DNA of 57,937 nt, taken from the NCBI GenBank assembly GCA_902812395.1, contig CADDZO010000001.1, positions 1 to 57,937 on the forward strand, written 5' to 3'. The notes beneath the pieces are model-generated. The model worked only from the letters and a program-made list of their open reading frames with translations. It was not told the origin of the DNA and did no database searches. Position 1 is the stretch's first letter. Every line of letters begins with the position of its first letter. Below are positions 9,012-16,400 of the stretch, piece after piece. The position numbers and the translations under genes are program-made. Source of the stretch: a bacterium. Lineage in GTDB: Bacteria; Chloroflexota; Dormibacteria; Dormibacterales; Dormibacteraceae.

Positions 9012-11693
9012 TTGTCTGCTCAGCCGGTGGGTGGTATTTCAGCCTTGCAGCCGATCGCGGAGCCCCCGACCGCGGGCTCATTCGCGCTCCCCAGCCTTCT
9101 CAACGACCTGGACGGGCTGGTCGAGCTACTGCTCGCCTGCCTGGAGCGCGGCGACGTGGTCAATGCCTACCTGATCGCCGCCGGCATGGACCAGGTGGTG
9201 GCGGACGGCCTTCACCCCGACCGTCTGCGGCTGGCCCGCGCGGCCGCCCGGCTGCGCCGTCACCTACCCCGCCCCTGGGCGGCAGTCGCGGCCGCGCCGG
9301 CGGCCGGCGCGGCCTTCCTCTGGCGGCTCCATCTGCTGGCCCCGGGGACGGCGACCGTGGCCCGCTGGCAGGCCGATCTGGGCGACCTGCTGCGTCGGCT
9401 GGCCGGGCGTTGGGTGGGAGGTGACGGCGGCGACGAGCTGGGAACGGCCCGCGACCTAGCTGCCCGGCTGCCTTCGCTGCCGGACCGGATCCGGCTCGAC
9501 CCGCTGCGGTCCCCCAGCTGCTTCCGCAGCTTCGACCAGTCTCCAGAGGACCTGGAGGTGTTGGCCCGGGCCTTCGCCGGCCGTTGGCCGGACCGGGACC
9601 GGCGCTTGGCGGTGGTCGGGATCAGGACCTCCGGCTGCTATCTGGCCCCCCTCCTGGCCGCCATGCTGCGCCGCCTCGGCTACCGTCGGGTGACGACGCT
9701 GACCCTCCGTCCCGGGCAGCGCTGGCTGCCGGGCGAGGCCCGGCTGCTCCGGGGCCTGGCCGACGGGCTGGTCCTGCTCACCGACGATCCGCCCCGGACC
9801 TGGAGCTCCATCGCTCGCGCGGCCCGCCAGCTAACGGCGCTGGGCCTCGCCGCCGAGCAGGTGGTGCTGGTCCAGGCCACCTTCGCCCACCAGGAGCCTC
9901 CGCCCGAGCTCGCCCCTCATCCTTCGGTCCTGCTGCCGGAACCGGGGTGGAATGTGCACCGGCGGCTGGCCCCGGAGGCGGTAGCGGCTGCGCTGGGCCG
10001 GCTGCTTGGCGGGCAGGTCAGATCGGTTCGGCTCCTGGCCCGGGGACCCGCCGGCCGGGGCCACCGCCGCGCCCTCTACGAGGTCGAGACGGTCGCCGGC
10101 GGGCAGCGCCGCAGCCACCGGGTCGAGGCGCGCGGGGTGGGCCTGGGCTACTTCGGGGAGCACGCGCTCGCCCTCGCCCGCCGCCTCGGAGGCCTGGTCC
10201 CGGAGCCGCTGGGCATCGATGCCGGCATCCTGTACGAGGCCTGTCCGGCCAGGCCCGGCCTCCGCGAGCCCCTCTCCGAGGCCGACGTGGGCGCTGTGGT
10301 GGACTACGTCCTGGCCCGGGCCCGGGCCCTTCCCCTCGACCGCGATCCCTCCCCCCACCTCGTCTACCGGGGGATCGACTGGCGCTGGGCGGGTCAGTGG
10401 TTCTCCGGGCTCTTCGGCCGGCTCGCCGAGCCGGGCCGTCTCGTCGCCCACACCGTCGCCCGACGGCTGCTCCGGAACCCACGTCCGGTCCTCACCGACG
10501 GCCGGACCGTCCTCACTGCCTTCACCCGCAACCCGGACGGGGTGGTCAAGCGCGACTACGACCAGGGGGTCTTTGGCAACAGCGACTTCGCCTCCTTCGA
10601 CCCCGTCTCCGATCTCGCCCTGGCCGCCGTCGGCGCCCGCCATCCCGACACCGGCGAGAGGCTGCGCCGGGCCTACGAGCAGCGCTCCGGGATCCGGGTG
10701 GAGCCGGAGCGCTGGCTACTGCACCAGCTGGCGCACGTAGCCGTCTCGCACGCCCGGCTGTCGGCGCCAGAGCGCCTGACCGACCAGCGGCCCGCCCGGC
10801 TGCTCCAGCGCTACTACCGGGAAACTCTGCTGCAACCATCCGAGCCCGGCGGCGGGCCCCTCTGCGCTCTCGACCTCGACGGCGTCCTGGAGTCGAGCCC
10901 GATGGGATTCTCCGCCACCAGCCCGGCCGGAGCCACCGCCCTTCGCTCCCTGCTCCGGCACGGCTACCGGGTGGTGCTGGCCACCGGGCGCTCGCTGGCC
11001 GAGGTCCAGGATCGCTGCTGGGCCTACGGCCTGGCCGGGGGGGTAGCCGAGTACGGGGCCGTCGTCTACCGGGCGCCGACCGGCACCCGGTCGCTGCTCG
11101 ATCCGGAGGCGGCGGAGGAGCTGGAGCGGTTGCGGCGGGCGCTGGCCTCGTGGCCGGGGGTCCACCTCGACTCCCGCCATCGCCACTCCGTCCGGGCCTT
11201 CCGGGTCGAGAACAGCGGCCGCCGAGGCCTGAGGCAGGACCAGCTGGCGGCGGCGCTGCGCTCGGTCAGCCGGATGCAGGTCGTCCGGGGCCATTACCAG
11301 ACCGACTTCGTGCCGGCCGGGGTGAGCAAGGAGCGGGCCCTGGTGGTGCTGGCCCGCGAGCTGGGCGCCGGAGGTGAGCGGCCGTTGGCACTAGCAGTCG
11401 GCGACACCGTCTCCGACCTGGGGATGATCCGGCTAGCCCGCGTCGGCCTGGCCCCGCGCAACGCCGACCGCGGCCTGCGTGAGGCCAGGGTCAAGGTCAC
11501 CTCCCGGCCCGGCCCGGCGGGCCTGGCCCAGGCGGTGGCCGCGGTCATCGGTCACCCGCCCGGCGCCTGCCCGATCTGCCGGCCACCGGTCGCCGACGAG
11601 TCGACGCGGCTGCTTCTCGCCCTTCTCGCGGTCCAGGACCGGGGTGTGACGGGACGCGCGCTGGCCGGGCTCCGGCTGGTCGCAGCTCGATGA
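9012..11693 (+). CDS. Multidomain protein: PRTase-like, kinase-like and HAD phosphatase domains
   Basis: An 893-residue fusion, divergent from dnaE. Residues 1-180 are helical and not recognised. Residues 195-330 look like a type I phosphoribosyltransferase fold: VVGIRTSGCYLAPLL resembles the first strand-loop, and LVLLTDDPPRTWSS sits where the PRPP loop (usually DDV.TTG) would be. Residues 335-600 resemble an aminoglycoside-phosphotransferase-like kinase (GVVKRDYDQ and SFDPVSDLALAAV). Residues 617-850 are a HAD phosphatase, with motif I CALDLDGVLESS (Asp621, Asp623), LATGRSLAEV and LAVGDTVSDLGMI. The tail has a CPIC pair. The start is a TTG without a Shine-Dalgarno; an in-frame GTG 15 bases later is possible. 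Substrates are unknown. PRTase/HAD pairs occur in Ter-type stress clusters, a weak analogy. Confidence 0.6.
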   Translation: MSAQPVGGISALQPIAEPPTAGSFALPSLLNDLDGLVELLLACLERGDVVNAYLIAAGMDQVVADGLHPDRLRLARAAARLRRHLPRPWAAVAAAPAAGAAFLWRLHLLAPGTATVARWQADLGDLLRRLAGRWVGGDGGDELGTARDLAARLPSLPDRIRLDPLRSPSCFRSFDQSPEDLEVLARAFAGRWPDRDRRLAVVGIRTSGCYLAPLLAAMLRRLGYRRVTTLTLRPGQRWLPGEARLLRGLADGLVLLTDDPPRTWSSIARAARQLTALGLAAEQVVLVQATFAHQEPPPELAPHPSVLLPEPGWNVHRRLAPEAVAAALGRLLGGQVRSVRLLARGPAGRGHRRALYEVETVAGGQRRSHRVEARGVGLGYFGEHALALARRLGGLVPEPLGIDAGILYEACPARPGLREPLSEADVGAVVDYVLARARALPLDRDPSPHLVYRGIDWRWAGQWFSGLFGRLAEPGRLVAHTVARRLLRNPRPVLTDGRTVLTAFTRNPDGVVKRDYDQGVFGNSDFASFDPVSDLALAAVGARHPDTGERLRRAYEQRSGIRVEPERWLLHQLAHVAVSHARLSAPERLTDQRPARLLQRYYRETLLQPSEPGGGPLCALDLDGVLESSPMGFSATSPAGATALRSLLRHGYRVVLATGRSLAEVQDRCWAYGLAGGVAEYGAVVYRAPTGTRSLLDPEAAEELERLRRALASWPGVHLDSRHRHSVRAFRVENSGRRGLRQDQLAAALRSVSRMQVVRGHYQTDFVPAGVSKERALVVLARELGAGGERPLALAVGDTVSDLGMIRLARVGLAPRNADRGLREARVKVTSRPGPAGLAQAVAAVIGHPPGACPICRPPVADESTRLLLALLAVQDRGVTGRALAGLRLVAAR

Positions 11694-11711
11694 TGCGCGT
11701 TGAAGCCGCTC

Positions 11712-11728
11712 CGTCGGCTCCGCCGACG
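11712..11728. terminator. Bidirectional stem-loop between convergent genes
   Basis: CGTCGGC-TCC-GCCGACG makes a perfect 7-bp stem with a 3-base loop. It fills the short gap between the plus-strand fusion gene (stop at 11693) and the minus-strand aminotransferase (stop at 11729). Position and symmetry fit a shared terminator for both directions, though no T-run follows on either strand. Confidence 0.45.
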
Positions 11729-12829
11729 CTACCCGGCAGCCACCTCGCGGACGGAACGGGCCACCAGCTCCACCTCGGCGTCGCTGAGCCCGTGGTAGAC
11801 GGGGATCGACACCATGTCGTCGGCTGCCCGCTCCGCTCGGGGACGGCGCACCTCCCGTTGCCAGGCCTCGTAGGCCGGCTGCCGGTGCACGGGCACGGGG
11901 TAGTAGACACCGGTGCCCACTCCAGCCGACGCCAGGCGCCGACGCAGCCGATCCCGCAGCTCCCGGGCCTGGCCGTCGGCGCCGGCCAGCCGGAGCGTGT
12001 ACTGGTGGTAGACGTGCGTGCTCCCGGGTACCCGCCCCGGCCGCGTCAGCCCGGCGTCGGTGATCGTCTCGTCGTAGTAGGAGGCGATCCGCTGCCGGCG
12101 CTCTGTGATCTCCCCCAGCCGGCGCAGCTGCACCCGCCCGATCGCCGCCTGCAGCTCGGTCATCCGGAAGTTCCAGCCCACTCGATCGTGCAGGTAGGGC
12201 TCCGAGGTGTAGGCCTGGTGGCGCAGGCTTCGGCAGAAGCTGGCCACGGACTCGTCCGCGGTGGTAACCATCCCCCCCTCGCCGGTAGTCAGGTTCTTGG
12301 TGGCATAGAAGGAATAGACGGCCGTCCCCAGCTCCCCCAGGCGGCGACCGCCCACCGTCGCCCCCACCGCCTGGCAGGCGTCCTGGATCAGGGCCAGACC
12401 GTATTCGGCTGCCAACCGCCCAAACGCGGCCATATCGGCGGGGTTGCCGTGCAGGTGGACGGGGACGATGGCCCGGGTGTGGGGACCGATCAGGGCGAGG
12501 ACGCTGTCCGGGTCCAGATTGAGGGTGTTGTCCACGTCGGCGAAGACCGGCCGTGCCCCCGCCTGGACGATGGCGTTGGCGGTGGCGATGAAGGTCAGCG
12601 GGCTGGTGATGACCTCGTCCCCCGGCCCCACCCCGTGGGCCGCCAGCGCCAGGAGTAGAGCGGTGCTGCCGCTGGAGGTGGCGACCGCGAAGCGAGCGCC
12701 GGTGGCGCTCGCAAACTCCGACTCGAAGGCCGCCACCTCGGGGCCCTGGGCAAACTGGCCCGAGCGCATCACGGCCAGCACCGCCGCCTCCTCCTCGGGG
12801 CCGAACGCAGGACGGGAGATCGGGATCAT
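11729..12829 (-). CDS. DegT/DnrJ/EryC1 sugar aminotransferase (WbpE-like)
   Basis: A 366-residue PLP enzyme that would aminate a keto nucleotide-sugar. PLP signatures: TSSGSTALLLAL binds the phosphate, LIQDACQAVGA carries the Asp (150) that contacts the pyridine nitrogen, and YSFYATKNLTTGEGGM carries the Schiff-base Lys178. The start is ATG 12829 (MIPISRPAF), overlapping the stop of the acetyltransferase gene as ATGA and preceded by GGAG. The neighbouring WbpD-like acetyltransferase and the Gfo/Idh dehydrogenase at the far end of the operon suggest a WbpB/E/D-type route to a 3-acetamido (2,3-diacetamido) sugar. The exact sugar is inference. Confidence 0.88.
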   Translation of the reverse strand: MIPISRPAFGPEEEAAVLAVMRSGQFAQGPEVAAFESEFASATGARFAVATSSGSTALLLALAAHGVGPGDEVITSPLTFIATANAIVQAGARPVFADVDNTLNLDPDSVLALIGPHTRAIVPVHLHGNPADMAAFGRLAAEYGLALIQDACQAVGATVGGRRLGELGTAVYSFYATKNLTTGEGGMVTTADESVASFCRSLRHQAYTSEPYLHDRVGWNFRMTELQAAIGRVQLRRLGEITERRQRIASYYDETITDAGLTRPGRVPGSTHVYHQYTLRLAGADGQARELRDRLRRRLASAGVGTGVYYPVPVHRQPAYEAWQREVRRPRAERAADDMVSIPVYHGLSDAEVELVARSVREVAAG

Positions 12830-13401
12830 GGCAGGACTCCTTGGGGCTCGTGCCCGCGGCCGCAGGCCGCGCAGCTCCAATCCGGCAGCAGCCGCTCGCC
12901 ACATTCGCAGACGTAAGCGACGAGCCGGGCCGGGTTGCCGTAGACCAGCCCGTGGTCAGGGACGTCCCGGGTCACCACCGAGCCGGCCCCGACCATGGCG
13001 TGGCGCCCGATCGTGACTCCGGGCAGGATGGTGCAGCCGCCGCCGATGGCTGCCCCCTGCCCCACCGTGACCCCGGATACTGTCCAATCGGCATCCCGCT
13101 TGAGACGCCCGTCGGGGGTGATGGCGCGCGGCCGGCGGTCGTTGAGCAGGATCGAATGAGGGCCGACGAAGACGCCGTCGCCGATCCTGGCACCGGCGAA
13201 CACCGAGACCCGGGTGTGGAGCTTGACCCGGTCGCCGACCACCACGTCGCCCTCCACGTAGGCGCCCTTGCCTAGGATGCAGTCACGTCCGATCCGGGCC
13301 CCGGCCCGGACCTGAGCCTCGTTCCAGATCTGGGTGCCGGAGCCGATCTCGGCCCCGGCGGCCACCTCGGCGGTGGCGTGGACGCAGTAGCTCAGACCCA
13401 T
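12826..13401 (-). CDS. Hexapeptide N-acetyltransferase (WbpD-like) with C-terminal zinc ribbon
   Basis: 191 residues of left-handed beta-helix repeats (IGSGTQIW, IGDGVFVG, IGGGCTI, IGRHAMVGAGSVVTRDVP), closing with GNPARLVAYV. The overall pattern (VHATAEVAAGAEIGSGTQIW) is that of WbpD/WlbB enzymes, which acetylate UDP-3-amino-sugar uronates. Unusually, the C-terminus carries a CxC...CxxC motif (CECGERLL, SCAACG) that looks like a small zinc ribbon. The start at ATG 13401 has AAGGAG six bases upstream and overlaps the end of the giant fusion gene by 10 bases. Coupling to the DegT aminotransferase supports sequential amination and acetylation. Confidence 0.85.
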   Translation of the reverse strand: MGLSYCVHATAEVAAGAEIGSGTQIWNEAQVRAGARIGRDCILGKGAYVEGDVVVGDRVKLHTRVSVFAGARIGDGVFVGPHSILLNDRRPRAITPDGRLKRDADWTVSGVTVGQGAAIGGGCTILPGVTIGRHAMVGAGSVVTRDVPDHGLVYGNPARLVAYVCECGERLLPDWSCAACGRGHEPQGVLP

Positions 13402-16400
13402 GCCAGCTCCTTGCGGGCGATCTCCGACGGCCCGCGGATCGAGCACTCGCGCCGCCAGGACAGGGCCGGAGACGGGCCCGGGCCCACCACCCGGATCACG
13501 GTCGTGCCCATGGGTGGGACCGTCACCTCCACCTCGGCGGCGTCGACGCGCCAGCGACCGTCGACCTCGAGCACGCACCACGCGGGCCGGTGTGGGCGCC
13601 GAACCAGGTAGCGACGGGGAGCCAGCTCGGGATTGTGCAGGCAGGCCTCGTCGGCGGTCATGAGCACCTCCCAGCCCTCGGCCACGCGCCGGTGCAGATA
13701 GGCGTGACGGGCGATCTCGTCCAGGCTGGTCCAGGTGATGCGGGCGGCCCGGTTGAGCGCCTCCGCCCGCTCCACGAAGGGACCGAAGTCCCGCCCCAGC
13801 CGCCTCAGGTGGGCGAAGGTCAGCGCCGGCCGGCCCAGCACCAGGTCGAGCAGGTAACCCTGGTCAGCCAGGCCCCGGCGCCAGAGCAGCGGGTAGCCCT
13901 GCCAGGCCAGATCGGCGGGGCGCAGCCCCAAATCCCAGTCCTCGGGCACGGGCGCCTCCAGCGGGTACTTGTCGCCGTAGTTGGCGCTGGCGATGAAGCC
14001 AAGCCGGCGGAGCTCGGGCAGGATGGCGGCCGACCCGGTCCCGTAGGGGAAGACCATCACCCGGTCCAGGGTCAGCCCGAAGCGGGCGGTGGCGGCCTGA
14101 CCGTACTCGACCGCGCGCGCCAGCGCCTCCCGCTGCAGGTCGAGCGGTCGCGGTCGGAAGCGAGTCCGGCGGCCCTCGGTCAGGTAGAACTCGTAGCCGA
14201 CATGCTCACAGCCGTGGTAGCAGGCTGAGATCAGGTGGGGATGCCGGCGCAGGCGTTCCACCACCGCCGGTTCGGCCAGCCCTAGCTCCCTGGGCACGGT
14301 GGCGATGGTGACGTGGAAGCGGCTGTCCCGCGCCTGGCTCAGGAGGATGTCGATGGGCAGGCCGAGCGCCCCCCGGCGAAGGGCGGGATCGTCGATGGAA
14401 AAGTTGCCGAGGCGCGCCGGCGGGTGCCAGGCCCGCTCCCCGTAGAGCTCACGCAGCAGCAGCATCGGCACCAGGGCCACCCCAGCCTCGTCCACTCCCT
14501 CCCAGAAGGCCCCGGCCAGGGCGCAGCGGAGCGCGGTCGGCAGCGTGCTCATCACCAGCTGGCCCCGGCCTACCGGCTGCCGGGCGACGACCGGGGCCAG
14601 CCGCTGGCCGTCGCCACCGAACACCAGCGCCCGCGAGCGGGCGCCCGGGCCGAGGGCGGAGGCGCCGATCCCGGTCACGATCCGGGTTCCGGCCAGCTCC
14701 TGGCCGAACTCGGCCTGGTCTGGGGGGATGATCAGGTAGCGGGCCGGGGCTGGCTCGCCGATCGCCGGCGGCGCCGCCTCCAGGCGCCGGCAGAGCTCGC
14801 GCAGAGCAGGTTCGTCTTCACGCCGGAGGCCGTCCAAGTACAGGGTGCCACCGCGGCGCAGGAAGGCGGCCAGGGCGGCGCCGTCGTCGGGCAGCCCCAG
14901 CATCACCTCGGCGCGAGCACAGAGCAGGGACCAGTCCTGGCGCAGCGCCTGTGCCACCACCGCCGCCGCCCCCTGCCGGTCCACCTCTACCACCGGCAGC
15001 CCGTAGAAGCGGGCAGCGGTTCGCAGGGCCGAGCCCTTGGGGCCGTCGACCAAGGCGACCACGTCGCTGGTCGGATTGGTCAGGGCCGGCATCGCCCGCC
15101 AGTCGGCCAACCGCACCACCGGGACGTCGAGGTGGGGCCGGGGACGGTAGCCAGGGTTGGCGCCGAACAGGATTTGGCGGGCCAGGCCCCGGCGGTGGGC
15201 CAGGCTACGGCGCAGGCAACCGGCCCAGACCGCGAACGCCGGCGGAGCGGGCAGATCGCGATCCAGGCCCAGCTCCTCGAGGTGGGAGAGGAGGCGGTCG
15301 GCGATGGCGGTCCAGGCGTAGGGTCGGGCCAGCTGACGGGTGTGGACCGCCTCTCGGGGCAGGGCCACGGCCAGGCGGCGCAGCTGCTCCGGCGTATCTA
15401 CCAGCGCCAGCCCCGGGTGCGGACCCAGCAGCTCGGGGAGGGCGCCGAAGCGGGGGCTGACCACGGGCAGATTGGTGGCCAGCGCCTCCAGGACCGACAG
15501 CGGCAGCGCCACTGCGTCAGAGAGGTCGGTCGGGGTGAAGGCGTAGCAGTCGGCCAGGCGGTAGATCTGCTCGATGTGGGGCTGGTAGCCCTCGATCACG
15601 CGCGCGCCGCCCGCCAGCAGCCGCGCCAGCAGCTCCTCCGACTCCGGCCCTCGCTGCCCGGAGACCACGATCAGCACGGTGGTCCGGGGGCGACGGGTTA
15701 GGGGGAGCAGGGTCTCCAGGTTCCGCCCCCGCTTCAGGTGCCCGACGTGGAGCACGACCAGGTCGCCCTCGGGTACGCGCCATCTGCGGCGTAGCGCCTC
15801 CTTCTCGCCTGGCTCCGGCGGCCGGAAACGCTCGGGGTCGACGCCGCCCGAGATCCAGTCGGCGTTGAAGCCGGCGGCACGCGCCGCCCGGCACTCCCTG
15901 ACGGTGGGGAGCAGCAGCAGGTCCGGGGCCAGCCAGCGCAGCAACCGGCCCCCCAGGGGCCGACCGGCCTGCAGCCCGACCATGGCCACGGGCGAACCAG
16001 AGACCAGCTTCAGCACCCGGGACCGAACCAGCGCGGCCGTCGTCAACGAGCTGCGGGAGAGGTAGACCACCACCCCCTCCCGGGCCTCGGGCCGGCGGGC
16101 GGCACGGAGCACCTCCCAGAGCCGGCCGGCGGCGCGCAGGGGGGCGGCCACCTGCCAGGGATGGGCGCGGGTCACGTGCAGCACCAGCGGCCACCGCCGG
16201 CCGAGCACCGTCTCCAGGCTGCGGGCGAACTTGGTGTAGCCCTCGTCCGGAATGAGCGTGATCTCCTCGGCGATCAGGAACAGGGGCCGCCGGCCAACCC
16301 GCTGGGGTCGTCGACGATCGAGGCCGTGGGGGAACCGAACCTCGCCCAGCATCTCCCGCTCGGAGAGCTGGCGCACCCGGGGGAGGGGACCGGCGAAGGC

